Assembly: GCF_011022235.1 (NCBI RefSeq)
Contig: NZ_JAAIYP010000004.1
Location: forward strand, 1-64,000
Length of the DNA: 64,000 bases
Reading direction: 5' to 3'
Source: Magnetospirillum aberrantis SpK
GTDB taxonomy: Bacteria > Pseudomonadota > Alphaproteobacteria > Rhodospirillales > Magnetospirillaceae
In this document: one piece after another, positions 50,405 through 60,192 of the stretch
Layout of the letters: every line of letters begins with the position of its first letter
Position numbering within the stretch: position 1 is the first letter of the stretch
Notes under the pieces: model-generated
The model's database searches: none
Seen by the model: only the letters and a program-made list of their open reading frames with translations
What the model was told of the DNA's origin: nothing
Program-made: the position numbers and the translations under genes

Positions 50405-53344
50405 ATGACCAATGTCGCGGGCAGGATATTCACCATTCCGCCGGGCATGGCCTTCGTCGATGCCCTGGCCGCCCACCTGTTGGCCGAGGCCGACGGCGAC
50501 CCGTTGCGGCTGGCCGAGATGGAGGTGCTGTTGCCCAACCGCCGCGCCTGCCGCTCCGGGCGTGAGGCGTTTCTGCGGCTGTCTGGCGGCAAGCCCCTGC
50601 TGTTGCCGCGCCTGCGTCCCATGGATGGCGGCGACGGCGACGAGGCGGAATTGTTCGCCGATGGGCCGCTCGACATTCCCCCGGCCATTTCCCCCATCGA
50701 ACGCCACCTGTTGCTGACCCGGCTGGTGCTGGCCATGGGCTCGGGGCGCGGCGGTCTGCCCCCCACCCCCGACCAGGCGGCCCGGCTGGCGGCCGAACTG
50801 GCCGCCCTGTTGGACGCGGTGCAGATCGAGCGCATCGACTTCAGCCGCCTGGAAACCCTGGTGCCCGAGGATTACGCCGAGCACTGGCAGGTGACGCTGA
50901 AGTTCCTGACGATCGTCACCGAATTGTGGCCGGCGCTGTTGGGCGACCGCCTTGATCCGCAGGAACGGATCAACCGCATCCTCGACGCCCAGGCGGCACG
51001 CTGGCGAAGCGATCCGCCCGATACCCCGGTCATCGCCGCCGGCTCCACCGGTTCGCGTCCGGCCAGCGCCGAGTTGATCGCCGTCATCGCCGGCCTGCCG
51101 CGCGGCAAGGTGGTGTTGCCCGGCCTGGACCTTGCCATGGACGAGGCCGCCTGGGCGGCCCTGGACGAAAGCCATCCCCAGTTCGGCATGAAGAAATTGC
51201 TGGCCCATCTGGGGGTGGAACGCCGCGCCGTCCGCCCCCTGGGCCGCGAGCCCGACCCGCGCGGCGCCCGCGCCGCCCTGTTGGCCGAGGCCTTGCGCCC
51301 CGCCGCCACCTGCGAAGCATGGCGCGACATGGGAGAGTTCCCCGCCGCCACCTTGGACGGCGTATCCCGTCTTGACGCCCCCACCCCGCGTGAGGAGGCG
51401 GGCGCCATCGCGCTGATCCTGCGCGAGACGTTGGAAAAGGACGGCCGCACCGCCGCCCTGGTCACCCCCGACCGGACCCTGGCCCGGCGGGTGGCGGCCG
51501 AACTGGAACGCTGGGGACTGGTGATCGACGATTCCGCCGGCCAGCCGCTCGACACCTCGGAACCAGGGTGCTTCCTGCGGCTGTTGGCCGAGATGGTGGC
51601 CGACGATTTCGCGCCGCACGCCACGCTGTCCTGTCTCAAGCATCCGCTGGCGGCGGCGGGCGACGACACCGCCGCCTTCCGCGCCCTGGTGCGGCGGCTG
51701 GAAACCGCCGCCTTGCGCGGGCCGCGCCCAGCCCCCGGCATCGCCGGCCTGAAGGCGGCCGCCAAGGACGGCAAGATCCGCGACGGGCTGGACCGCGTCG
51801 CCGCCGCGCTGGAACCGTTCGTGCGGGTGATGGCGCAAGAGACCGCCCCCCTGGCCGATCTGGTCCGCACCCACATGGAAGCCGCCGAGGCGTTGGCCGC
51901 CACGCCGCTGTTGCCTGGACCGGCGCGGTTGTGGAAGGGCGAGGCGGGCGAGGCCCTGGCCGGCTGGGCCGGCGACCTGACCACCGCCGCCCAAGCGGTG
52001 GGCGCCACCTTCCCGGCCATCCCGCCGCGTTTCTATCCCGCCTTGTTCGAACAGCTCCTGAGCGGCCAGGTGGTGCGCCAGGCCTGGGGCAGCCATCCCC
52101 GGCTGTTCCTGTGGGGCCCCATGGAGGCGCGGCTGCAAAAGGCCGACGTCATGGTGCTGGGCGGCCTGAACGAGGGCACCTGGCCGGGCGAGGCCCAGGC
52201 CGACCCGTGGATGAGCCGCCCCATGCGCGCCGCCTTCGGATTGCCGGCCCCCGAGCGCAAGATCGGATTGGCCGCCCACGATTTCGCCATGGCCTTCGCC
52301 GCGCCGCGGGTGGTGCTGTCGCGGTCCGCCCGCGTCGATGGCACCCCCACCGTACCGGCCCGCTGGCTGCTACGCCTCAAGGCGGTGATGGACGCCGCCG
52401 GCCTGGATTTTGGCGAGGACGCGACCCCTTTCCTCGACTGGCACACCCGTCTCGACCGTCCCGAGGCTTTCGAGCGGGTGGCCCCCCCGGCCCCGCGCCC
52501 GCCGGTCACCGCCCGGCCGCGCAAATTGTCGGTCACCGAGATCGAAACCTGGATGCGCGACCCCTATGGCATCTATGCCAAGCACATCCTGGGGCTTCGC
52601 GCGCTCGACCCCATCGACGCCGATCCCGGTGCCGCCGAATACGGGTCCCTGGTCCACGCCGCCATCGAAACCTTCCTGAACGAGATTTCCGGCCCGTTGC
52701 CGGCCGACGCCGAAACCCGGCTGCTGACCATCGGCCGCGAGGTGTTCGCCGACGTGCTGGACCGGCCCGGCGTGTGGGCGTTCTGGTGGCCGCGCTTCGT
52801 GTCGGTGGCGCGATGGCTGGTGGCGCATGAAAGCGCCCGCCGCGCCGACATCGCCCGAACCCATTGCGAGATCAAGGGCGCGCTTGAAATCGACGCCCCC
52901 GCCGGCCCCTTCCTGCTGCATGCCCGTGCCGACCGTGTGGACGTGCTGCGCGACGGCACGCTGGCGCTGGTCGATTACAAGACCGGCCAACCGCCCAGCC
53001 CGCGCGAAGTGGCCGCCGGCTACGCCCCGCAATTGCCTCTGGAAGCCGCCATCGCCCGCTTCGGCGGGTTCGAGGGCGTCGCCCCGGCCGAGGTCGCGCG
53101 CATGCTCTATTGGCGCCTGAAAGGCGGCGCGGACGGCGGCGAGGAAAAATCGGCCGGCGACAATCCCCGCCAGTTGACCGACCAAGCCATCGAGGGCCTC
53201 AAGGCCCTGGTCGCCACCTTCGACGACGAGCGCACCCCCTATGGCGCCCGCCCGCACCCCGACCGCGCCCCCAAATATTCCGACTACCAACATCTGGCCC
53301 GCATCCGCGAATGGTCAACCGCCGCCGAAGACGCAGAAGAGTGA
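50405..53344 (+). CDS. addB: Double-strand break repair protein AddB
   Basis: A 979-residue helicase-like/nuclease subunit of the AddAB complex, which processes double-strand ends for RecA. The N-terminal part lacks a complete Walker motif, as is usual in alphaproteobacterial AddB. The C-terminal RecB-type nuclease domain is clear: EIETWMRDPYGIYAKHIL, GSLVHAAIE, and the catalytic VDYKTGQ with D857 and K859. The ATG at 50405 follows GGGGAAGA. It is normally directly followed by addA; here a GxxExxY element lies between them. Confidence 0.94.
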   Translation: MTNVAGRIFTIPPGMAFVDALAAHLLAEADGDPLRLAEMEVLLPNRRACRSGREAFLRLSGGKPLLLPRLRPMDGGDGDEAELFADGPLDIPPAISPIERHLLLTRLVLAMGSGRGGLPPTPDQAARLAAELAALLDAVQIERIDFSRLETLVPEDYAEHWQVTLKFLTIVTELWPALLGDRLDPQERINRILDAQAARWRSDPPDTPVIAAGSTGSRPASAELIAVIAGLPRGKVVLPGLDLAMDEAAWAALDESHPQFGMKKLLAHLGVERRAVRPLGREPDPRGARAALLAEALRPAATCEAWRDMGEFPAATLDGVSRLDAPTPREEAGAIALILRETLEKDGRTAALVTPDRTLARRVAAELERWGLVIDDSAGQPLDTSEPGCFLRLLAEMVADDFAPHATLSCLKHPLAAAGDDTAAFRALVRRLETAALRGPRPAPGIAGLKAAAKDGKIRDGLDRVAAALEPFVRVMAQETAPLADLVRTHMEAAEALAATPLLPGPARLWKGEAGEALAGWAGDLTTAAQAVGATFPAIPPRFYPALFEQLLSGQVVRQAWGSHPRLFLWGPMEARLQKADVMVLGGLNEGTWPGEAQADPWMSRPMRAAFGLPAPERKIGLAAHDFAMAFAAPRVVLSRSARVDGTPTVPARWLLRLKAVMDAAGLDFGEDATPFLDWHTRLDRPEAFERVAPPAPRPPVTARPRKLSVTEIETWMRDPYGIYAKHILGLRALDPIDADPGAAEYGSLVHAAIETFLNEISGPLPADAETRLLTIGREVFADVLDRPGVWAFWWPRFVSVARWLVAHESARRADIARTHCEIKGALEIDAPAGPFLLHARADRVDVLRDGTLALVDYKTGQPPSPREVAAGYAPQLPLEAAIARFGGFEGVAPAEVARMLYWRLKGGADGGEEKSAGDNPRQLTDQAIEGLKALVATFDDERTPYGARPHPDRAPKYSDYQHLARIREWSTAAEDAEE

Positions 53345-53350
53345 GGCGGG

Positions 53351-53389
53351 ATGACACGGATGGACACGGACAAACACGGATGAACGGAG
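53351..53389. repeat. Left decamer arm of the GxxExxY element
   Basis: Four ACACGGA-containing decamers in tandem (ATGACACGGA, TGGACACGGA, CAAACACGGA, TGAACGGAG), starting seven bases after the addB stop. The start codon of the GxxExxY gene (53380) lies inside the fourth unit. It is inverted relative to the arm at 53764-53793. Confidence 0.9.
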
Positions 53390-53760
53390 CGCTTCCCCCC
53401 GCCACGGAAAAAATCACCGAAGCGATCATCGGTGCGGCTTTCGAAGTGTCGCGCCTGATGGGGCACGGTTTCCTGGAGGCGGTTTACCGGCGCCCGCTCG
53501 GACACGAGCTCGGACTGTGTGGGCTGAAATGGCGAGAAGAGGTTGCCTACCACCTTGCCTACAAGGGCAACCCCGTCGGCACGTATGTCGCCGACCTGTT
53601 GGTGGAAGACACGGTCATCGTGGAACTGAAGGCCGTGGACGCCCTCAACCCCCAGCACACCGGGCAAGTCCTGAATTATCTCAAGGCAGCCGACCTTACG
53701 GTCGGCCTTCTGCTCAATTTCGGCAAGCCGAGACTGGAAGTGAAAAGGGTGCTGCGATGA
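53380..53760 (+). CDS. GxxExxY family protein (PD-(D/E)XK nuclease fold)
   Basis: A 126-residue protein with the name-giving motif at 30-36 (GFLEAVY). Downstream it shows the PD-(D/E)XK nuclease pattern: D72 in YVADLLVED and E82-x-K84 in VIVELKAVD, then the helix QVLNYLK. All candidate catalytic residues are present, so it is probably an active nuclease-fold protein, although no activity has been assigned to the family as far as I know. The ATG is made by the flanking decamer repeat (CGG-ATG-AAC). The gene with its repeats is wedged between addB and addA, two genes expected to be adjacent. Confidence 0.85.
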   Translation: MNGALPPATEKITEAIIGAAFEVSRLMGHGFLEAVYRRPLGHELGLCGLKWREEVAYHLAYKGNPVGTYVADLLVEDTVIVELKAVDALNPQHTGQVLNYLKAADLTVGLLLNFGKPRLEVKRVLR

Positions 53761-53763
53761 CCC

Positions 53764-53793
53764 GTCCGTGTTCATCCGTGTTCATCCGTGTCC
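53764..53793. repeat. Right decamer arm of the GxxExxY element
   Basis: Three tandem units reading CCGTGTTCAT (GTCCGTG-TTCATCCGTG-TTCATCCGTG-TCC), the reverse complement of the left-arm decamers. It begins within four bases of the GxxExxY stop and ends 22 bases before the addA start. Confidence 0.9.
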
Positions 53794-53815
53794 TTCCTCT
53801 GTTGGGGGGCCGTTC

Positions 53816-56800
53816 ATGACAGATCCCTCGTCCTCCGCCCTTTTGGACGACGCCGCGTCGCGGCAGCGCCGTGCCGCCGATCCCGAGGCGTCGGTGTGGG
53901 TGGGCGCCTCGGCCGGCACCGGCAAGACCAAGGTGTTGACCGACCGGGTGCTGACCCTGTTGCTGGCCGGCACCGCGCCGCACCGCATCTTGTGCCTGAC
54001 CTTCACCAAGGCCGCCGCCGCCGAGATGAGCAACCGCATCAACGAGCGGCTGGCGAAATGGGCCACGGCCCCCGATTCCGCCCTGGCCGGAGACCTGTTC
54101 AGGCTGTTGGGCCGCACCCCGGACGAGGGCACCATGATCAGCGCGCGGCGGCTGTTCGCCCGCGTGCTCGACGTGCCGGGCGGCATGCATATCGAAACCA
54201 TCCACGCCTTTTGCCAATCGCTGTTGCGCCGCTTTCCGCTGGAAGCCGGGCTGGCGCCGCACTTCCAGGTGATGGACGACCGCGACGCCGGCGAATTGCT
54301 GGAGGAAGCCAAGGAAGAAATCCTGTCGCGCGCCCGTGGCGCCGCCGAGGGCGGCGTGGCCGACATGGCGCTGGCCGACGCCTTGGCCGACGTCACCGGC
54401 CGGGTCCACGAAAGCGCCTTTCCCGAACTGATGGCCGAATTGTCGGCGGAACGCGGCCGTCTGAAACGTCTGCTCGACACCCATGGCGGCATGGTGGGGG
54501 TGGTCGCGGCGGTGCGCGCCCGGCTTGGCCTCGCCGATGGCGACACCCCCGAAACCATCGTGGCGCGGGCCTGCGACGACGGTTCCTTCGACGGCGACGG
54601 GCTGCGCCACGCCATGGCGGCGTTGCTGAACGGGTCAAAGACGGACGTCGAACGCGGCCAGATTCTGGACCGCTGGCTGGCCGACCCGGACGGGCGGACG
54701 GCACGCTTCGCCGCCTATCGTCTGGCGTTCCTGACCGCCACCGACGGCACCGTCCGCAAGACGTTGTGCACCAAGAAAGTGGCCGAGCTTCCCGGCGTGC
54801 AGGCCGCGCTCGAGGCCGAGGCGGAACGTCTGGTCCGGGTGTCGGACCGGCTGAAATCGGCCACCATCGCCACCGCCACCGGCCATTTGCTGACCCTGGG
54901 CCACGCCTTGCTGGCCGCTTACGAACGGCGCAAGCAGGGCCGGGCGCTGATGGATTACGACGATCTGATCCTGGCGGCGCGCGAGCTTCTGGCCCGGCCC
55001 GGCGTCGCACCATGGGTGCTGTACAAGCTGGACGGCGGCATCGACCATGTGCTGATCGACGAGGCCCAGGACACCAACCCCGACCAATGGGCGGTGGTGG
55101 CGGCGCTGACCGAGGAGTTCTTCGCCGGACGCGGCGCCCGCGAGACGATCCGTACGGTGTTCGCGGTGGGCGACGTCAAGCAATCCATCTATTCGTTCCA
55201 GCGCGCCGACCCCAAGGCCTTCGACGCCATGCGCCGGCTGTTCGCCGAGCATGTCCCGCAAGCCGGCGGCAAATGGGCGGAAATCCCCCTGAACCTGTCG
55301 TTCCGTTCGGGCTGGGCGGTGTTGCGTGCGGTCAACGCGGTGTTCGCCCCCGACAGTCCGGCGCGCGACGGCGTCGCCGGCGCCGACGAGGACATCACCC
55401 ACCTGGCTTTCCGCACTGGCTCCGCCGGCCGGGTCGAGGTGTGGCCGCCGGTGGAACCGCGCGCCGCCGACGAGGTGGCGCCGTGGAAGCCGCCCGTCGA
55501 GCGCATCAGCGGCGATTCCCCGCGCACCCGGCTGGCCCGGCTGGTGGCCCGGCGGATCAAGGCCATGGTCGGCCGCGAGACCCTGCCCAGCCACGGCCGC
55601 CCCGTCCGGGCCGGCGACGTCATGGTGTTGCTGCGCCGGCGCGGGTCGTTCGTCGAGGATCTGGTGCGCGAGCTCAAGGTGCTGGAAGTGCCGGTGGCCG
55701 GCGCCGACCGCATGGTGCTGACCGAACAGATGGCGGTCATGGACCTGATGGCGCTGGGCAACTTCCTGATCCTGCCCGACGACGACCTGACCCTGGCGAC
55801 CGTGCTCAAGGGACCACTGGTGGGGCTGAGCGAGGAGGAGTTGTTCCGGCTGGCCTGGGGACGAGGCCGGGCGGGATTGTGGGACACCCTGCGCCGCCGC
55901 GCCGGCGAGGAGGAGGCGTTCGGCCGTGCCTTCGACACCCTGTCCGGGTTGTTGTCCAAGGTCGACCGGCTGTCGCCGCACGCCCTTTACGCCCAGGTGC
56001 TGGGGCCGTTGGGCGGCAAGCGCCGCCTGCTGGCGCGGCTGGGTCTCGAGGCCGAGGACCCGCTGGACGAGTTCATGTCGCTGACGCTGGCCTATGAACA
56101 AGGCCGCGCGCCCAGTCTTCAGGGCTTCCTGCATTGGCTGGAAACCGGCGCGGTCGAAATCAAGCGCGACCTGGAACAAGGCGGGCGCGACGCCGTGCGC
56201 ATCATGACCGTGCACGGCTCCAAGGGACTTCAGGCGCCGGTCGTCTTCCTGCCCGACACGTTGCAGACGCCAACCCAAGGCTCACGCCTGCTGTGGCTGG
56301 ACGACGACCTGTTGCTGTGGCCGCCGCGCGCCGAAATGAACGACGCGGTGGCCCAGGCGGGACGCGACGCCCAGAAGCTGGCGCGGGAACGGGAATACCG
56401 CCGTCTGCTTTACGTCGCCATGACCCGTGCCGAGGACCGGCTGGTGGTGTGCGGCTGGCAGACCAAGCGCGCCGCCCCCCAGGGGTGCTGGTACAACCTG
56501 ACCCGCGAGGCGCTGGCCCCCGTCGCCGCCGAAATCGAGGACCCGTTCCTGGCGGCGCAAGGGGAAACCTCCGATGCCCGTATCCTGGTGACCGAATGCC
56601 CCCAGGACGGCCCCCCCGACCGCGAGGCGAAGACGGCCACCACCCGCCCCCCTGCCGCCGGCCCGCTGCCGTCCTGGGTGACGGCCCAGGCGCCGAACGA
56701 ACCGGCGCCGCCGCGCCCGCTGGCGCCGTCGCGTCCCGACGGCGAAGAACCGGCCGCCCGCTCGCCGCTGAGCGGCGGCGCCGACACCCGCCGCTTCGCC

Positions 56801-57304
56801 CGTGGCAAGCTGATCCACAAGCTGTTGCAAACCCTGCCCGACATCGCCCCGGCCCAGCGCGCGGCGGCGGCCATGCGCTATCTGGCCAAGGCGGGACGGG
56901 AATTCGACGCCGCCGAACGAATCGCCATCGCCAACGAGGTCCAGACCGTGCTGGACCACCCCGCCTTCGCGCCGCTGTTCGCACCGGGCAGCCGGGCCGA
57001 GGTGCCCATCGTCGGCGTGGTGGACGAAACCCGCGTCATCGCCGGCCAGGTGGACCGGCTGGTGGTCACCGACAGCGAGGTTCTGGTGGTCGATTACAAG
57101 ACCAACCGCCGGCCGCCGGTGGACCCGGCCGACATTCCGGCCGTCTATGTCCATCAGATGGCTGCCTATCATCTGGCTTTGTCGTGCATCTATCCGGGCC
57201 GCGCGGTGCGCTGCGCCCTGGTGTGGACCGACGGCCCCCGTCTGATGGAGGTCGAACGGAGCAGAATGGACGACGTTTTGGCCGGAATGATGACGCAGCG
57301 ATAA
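53816..57304 (+). CDS. addA: Double-strand break repair helicase/nuclease AddA
   Basis: A 1,162-residue UvrD-type helicase fused to a RecB-type nuclease. Walker A is VGASAGTGKTKVL (about 28-40) and Walker B is VLIDEAQDTNPDQW. Late helicase motifs include MTVHGSKGLQAPVVFLPDT and RLLYVAMTRAEDRLVV. The C-terminal nuclease has LVVDYKTNRRPP (D1093, K1095). The ATG at 53816 after GGGGGG is chosen; the open frame continues upstream only through the repeat arm, giving a spurious FIRVHPCPS leader. Confidence 0.95.
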   Translation: MTDPSSSALLDDAASRQRRAADPEASVWVGASAGTGKTKVLTDRVLTLLLAGTAPHRILCLTFTKAAAAEMSNRINERLAKWATAPDSALAGDLFRLLGRTPDEGTMISARRLFARVLDVPGGMHIETIHAFCQSLLRRFPLEAGLAPHFQVMDDRDAGELLEEAKEEILSRARGAAEGGVADMALADALADVTGRVHESAFPELMAELSAERGRLKRLLDTHGGMVGVVAAVRARLGLADGDTPETIVARACDDGSFDGDGLRHAMAALLNGSKTDVERGQILDRWLADPDGRTARFAAYRLAFLTATDGTVRKTLCTKKVAELPGVQAALEAEAERLVRVSDRLKSATIATATGHLLTLGHALLAAYERRKQGRALMDYDDLILAARELLARPGVAPWVLYKLDGGIDHVLIDEAQDTNPDQWAVVAALTEEFFAGRGARETIRTVFAVGDVKQSIYSFQRADPKAFDAMRRLFAEHVPQAGGKWAEIPLNLSFRSGWAVLRAVNAVFAPDSPARDGVAGADEDITHLAFRTGSAGRVEVWPPVEPRAADEVAPWKPPVERISGDSPRTRLARLVARRIKAMVGRETLPSHGRPVRAGDVMVLLRRRGSFVEDLVRELKVLEVPVAGADRMVLTEQMAVMDLMALGNFLILPDDDLTLATVLKGPLVGLSEEELFRLAWGRGRAGLWDTLRRRAGEEEAFGRAFDTLSGLLSKVDRLSPHALYAQVLGPLGGKRRLLARLGLEAEDPLDEFMSLTLAYEQGRAPSLQGFLHWLETGAVEIKRDLEQGGRDAVRIMTVHGSKGLQAPVVFLPDTLQTPTQGSRLLWLDDDLLLWPPRAEMNDAVAQAGRDAQKLAREREYRRLLYVAMTRAEDRLVVCGWQTKRAAPQGCWYNLTREALAPVAAEIEDPFLAAQGETSDARILVTECPQDGPPDREAKTATTRPPAAGPLPSWVTAQAPNEPAPPRPLAPSRPDGEEPAARSPLSGGADTRRFARGKLIHKLLQTLPDIAPAQRAAAAMRYLAKAGREFDAAERIAIANEVQTVLDHPAFAPLFAPGSRAEVPIVGVVDETRVIAGQVDRLVVTDSEVLVVDYKTNRRPPVDPADIPAVYVHQMAAYHLALSCIYPGRAVRCALVWTDGPRLMEVERSRMDDVLAGMMTQR

Positions 57305-57324
57305 ATTGGACACATTCCGCTTCA

Positions 57325-57350
57325 AAAACTGAACCGGCTAGTTTAGTTTT
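57325..57350. promoter_or_regulatory. Probable TetR-type operator before the first TetR gene
   Basis: The arms AAAACTGAAC and GTTTAGTTTT are inverted with one mismatch around CGGCTA. The overall ACT-AAC-CGG-TAGTTT layout resembles operators of AcrR/BepR-type efflux regulators. It ends six bases before the TetR start codon, pointing to autoregulation. Confidence 0.65.
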
Positions 57351-57356
57351 GTCTTT

Positions 57357-57977
57357 ATGCTCAAATCCTGTTCCGCCCGATCCTCGGCCAAACGCTCGGC
57401 CATCCTCGACGCCGCCCAGAGGTGTTTCCTCGAACACGGCTACGCCAGCACCAGCATGGACACCGTCGCCGCCACCGCCGCCGTGTCCAAGGCCACCATC
57501 TACGCCCACTTCCAAAGCAAGGACCAACTGTTCGCCGCCATCATCCACCGGCGCTGCGATTCGCTGGCCTGTGCCGCCGACGCGCTGGAAGTGTCCGAGA
57601 TCACCGACGCGCGGGCCACCCTGACCACGCTGGCCCGCCAGTTGATGTCCATGCTGCTGGACGGCGACGTGTTGTGCATCTATCGCATGGTGGTGGCGGA
57701 ATCGTCGCGCCACGCCGATCTGGCGCGAACCTATTTCGAGGCCGGACCGACACGCGGCAAGCAACGCCTGTCGAAAACCCTCGACGCGCTGGTGAGCAAG
57801 GGGCTGCTCCAGATCGACGACACCTGGCTGGCCATGGACCAGTTCATCGGCATGCTGCGCGGCGAACATTTCCACCGCGCCCTGCTGGGGTTGCCGGCCG
57901 GCGACCGCACCGATTTGGAACGCACCATCGAAGGCGCGGTCGAGACGATCATGCGGGCTTACGCCCCCCGCGCCTGA
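57357..57977 (+). CDS. TetR/AcrR family transcriptional regulator
   Basis: A 206-residue repressor. The N-terminal helix-turn-helix (about 11-57) reads KRSAILDAAQRCFLEHGYASTSMDTVAATAAVSKATIYAHFQSKDQLFAAII, typical of AcrR-like regulators. The helical C-terminal domain carries a TetR_C-like segment (LLQIDDTWLAMDQFIGMLRG). No Shine-Dalgarno sequence precedes the ATG, and the operator lies directly upstream, so the message may be leaderless. Its 3' end overlaps the convergent MFS gene by 29 bases. An effector or an efflux target beyond itself is not evident. Confidence 0.9.
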   Translation: MLKSCSARSSAKRSAILDAAQRCFLEHGYASTSMDTVAATAAVSKATIYAHFQSKDQLFAAIIHRRCDSLACAADALEVSEITDARATLTTLARQLMSMLLDGDVLCIYRMVVAESSRHADLARTYFEAGPTRGKQRLSKTLDALVSKGLLQIDDTWLAMDQFIGMLRGEHFHRALLGLPAGDRTDLERTIEGAVETIMRAYAPRA

Positions 57978-59154
57978 TCTCCCCGCGCGCCAGTCCCTCG
58001 ACCGCCGCCGCCGCCAGACCAAGACCGCCGCCCAGCACGCAGACCCCGCCCCAGCCCCAGCCGGCCCAGGCCTGGGCCCCCAAGGCCGAGCCCAGGGCGC
58101 CACCGGTGAACATCACCGTCATGTACACGGTGTTGAGCCGCGACCGCGCCGCCGCGTCCAGCGCATAGATGCGGGTCTGGTTGGACACCATGGCCGCCTG
58201 GGCGCCGACATCCATCACCAGCACCCCCACCACCAGCGCCGTCAGCGAATTGGGCCACAGCGCCATGGGGACAAAAGCCAACCCCACCGCCGCCGCACCA
58301 CCGACGATCAGGAACCGCGGCCCCCGCCGGTCGGCAAGCCGCCCGGCCAAGGGCGCCATCAAGGCGCCGGCCGCGCCGATCACCCCGAACAGGCCGGCGA
58401 CCGAACTGCCCAGATGCAGCGGCGGGGCCTGAAGCTTGAGCGCCAGCACCGACCAGAAGACGGAAAAGGCGGCGAATTGCAGCGCCTGGACCAGGGCGCC
58501 GCGCCGCAACACCGGATGAGCCAGGAACAGATCCAAAAGCGAGCGCATCAGACGCGGATAGGACAGACGCACGCTGGGCGCCACGCGCGGCAAGCGTGCC
58601 CACAACGCCAAGGTCATGACCAGCGTCAGCGCCACGCCGCCCCAGAAGGCGGCACGCCAGCCGGCCAGTTCGGCGATGAAGCCCGAGACGGTGCGCGCCA
58701 GCAAGATCCCCAGCAACAGCCCCATCATCACCGTGCCGACCGACCGGCCGCGCCGTGCCTCGGGCGCCAGTTGCGCCGCCAGCGGCACCACCTGCTGCGT
58801 CACCGTCGCCAACAGCCCGACCCCCAGTCCGGCCGCCGCCAGCACCGACAGCGACGGCGCCAGCGCCGCCACCGTCAGGGCCACCGTCAACGCCGAAGCG
58901 GTCACCAGGATCAGCCGCTTGCGCTCGACCCGGTCGCCCAACGGCGACAGCAGCAAAAGCCCCAGGGCGTAACCCACCTGGGTCAACACCGGCACCATGC
59001 CGATTTCGGCGCCGTCGGCCCCGAACTCGTGCGCCAGCAACCCCAGCACCGGCTGATTGTAATAGATGTTGGCGACCATGATGCCGGCCGCCGCCGCCAA
59101 CAGGAACAGCAGCGACGGCGGCAACGGGTCGGCGGTGGATTCCGGGTTACGCAT
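57949..59154 (-). CDS. Major facilitator superfamily transporter
   Basis: A 401-residue, 12-helix inner-membrane transporter of the drug/sugar efflux style. The loop between helices 2 and 3 ([14 protein letters not shown]) is the MFS A-motif, and a related [14 protein letters not shown] loop occurs between helices 8 and 9. The N-terminal [21 protein letters not shown] is typical of the YnfM/AraJ-like group. The start overlaps the end of the aldo/keto reductase gene by eight bases, so the two are one operon. Substrate unknown. Confidence 0.9.
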   Translation of the reverse strand: MRNPESTADPLPPSLLFLLAAAAGIMVANIYYNQPVLGLLAHEFGADGAEIGMVPVLTQVGYALGLLLLSPLGDRVERKRLILVTASALTVALTVAALAPSLSVLAAAGLGVGLLATVTQQVVPLAAQLAPEARRGRSVGTVMMGLLLGILLARTVSGFIAELAGWRAAFWGGVALTLVMTLALWARLPRVAPSVRLSYPRLMRSLLDLFLAHPVLRRGALVQALQFAAFSVFWSVLALKLQAPPLHLGSSVAGLFGVIGAAGALMAPLAGRLADRRGPRFLIVGGAAAVGLAFVPMALWPNSLTALVVGVLVMDVGAQAAMVSNQTRIYALDAAARSRLNTVYMTVMFTGGALGSALGAQAWAGWGWGGVCVLGGGLGLAAAAVEGLARGEIRRGGRKPA

Positions 59155-60133
59155 TCAGGCCCTTCATTCCTTCGGTGGGGTAGCGTTCGCCGGCCGCCGC
59201 ACCGGGTGGCAACGCGGCATCCAGCGCCGCCAGTTCGGCCGCCGTCAAGGTTACGGCCGCCGCCGCGACGTTGTCTTCCAGATACTTGATCCGCTTGGTT
59301 CCGGGAATGGGCAGGATGTCGCCGCCTTGCGCCAGCAACCAGGCCAGCGCCACCTGGCCGGGGGTGCAGCCCTTGGCCGCCGCCAGGGCGCGGACCTTGT
59401 CCACCAGATGCTGGTTGGCCTCCATGTTGGCCCCCTGAAAGCGCGGGTTGGCGCGCCGGAAATCGCCTTCGGCCAGATCGTCGGTCTTGGCGATGGCCCC
59501 GGTCAACATGCCGCGTCCCAGCGGCGAATAGGCCACCAGACTGACCCCAAGCTCGCGACAGGTCGGCAGCACCTCGGCCTCGACGTCGCGGGTCCACAGC
59601 GAATACTCGCTTTGCACGGCGGAAATGGGGTGCACCGCATGGGCCCGGCGCAAGGTGTCGGCCGACACCTCGGACAGGCCCAGCGCCCGGACCTTGCCCT
59701 CCTTCACCAGATCGGCCATGGCCCCCACCGTATCCTCGATGGGAATGTCGGGATTGCGGCGATGAGCGTAGTAAAGGTCGATGACCTCGATTCCCAAGCG
59801 GGACAGCGACGCCTCGCACGCCGCCTTCACATAGGCCGGGCTGGTGTCGATGGTCCGCGCGTATTGACCGGGCTGGCGCACGATGCCGAACTTGGTCGCC
59901 ACCACCACCCGGTCGCGCTTGCCCGCCAGAAAGCGTGCCAACAGACGCTCGTTGTGGCCGCTGCCATACATGTCGGCGGTGTCGAAATGGGTGACGCCGA
60001 TCTCGAAAGCGCGGTCCAGGGTGGCCAGCGACTGCGTCTCGTCGGTGGGGCCATAGAACTCGCTCATGCCCATGCAGCCCAGACCCAGGGCCGAAACGCT
60101 CAGGCCGCTTTGGCCGATCTTACGCTGTTCCAT
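59147..60133 (-). CDS. Aldo/keto reductase
   Basis: A 328-residue NADPH-dependent oxidoreductase of the AKR superfamily. The catalytic tetrad is visible: Asp and Tyr in [13 protein letters not shown], Lys in VVATKFGI, and His in [11 protein letters not shown]. The cofactor end reads [16 protein letters not shown]. The ATG at 60133 has GGAGAAG upstream; upstream extension in frame is not conserved-looking. It heads an operon with the MFS transporter and is divergent from a TetR gene, with a palindrome between them. Substrate unknown, perhaps a xenobiotic carbonyl. Confidence 0.92.
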   Translation of the reverse strand: MEQRKIGQSGLSVSALGLGCMGMSEFYGPTDETQSLATLDRAFEIGVTHFDTADMYGSGHNERLLARFLAGKRDRVVVATKFGIVRQPGQYARTIDTSPAYVKAACEASLSRLGIEVIDLYYAHRRNPDIPIEDTVGAMADLVKEGKVRALGLSEVSADTLRRAHAVHPISAVQSEYSLWTRDVEAEVLPTCRELGVSLVAYSPLGRGMLTGAIAKTDDLAEGDFRRANPRFQGANMEANQHLVDKVRALAAAKGCTPGQVALAWLLAQGGDILPIPGTKRIKYLEDNVAAAAVTLTAAELAALDAALPPGAAAGERYPTEGMKGLNA

Positions 60134-60192
60134 GTTTTCTTCTCCCGCGCCGGGGTTGGGCGCATTAAGCTGGAGGGAGGAAATATGTAAAC

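Noticed and set aside
53768-53815. Earlier AddA start giving an FIRVHPCPS leader
   Set aside because: The leader is a translation of the decamer repeat, not protein. The ATG at 53816 has its own ribosome-binding site.
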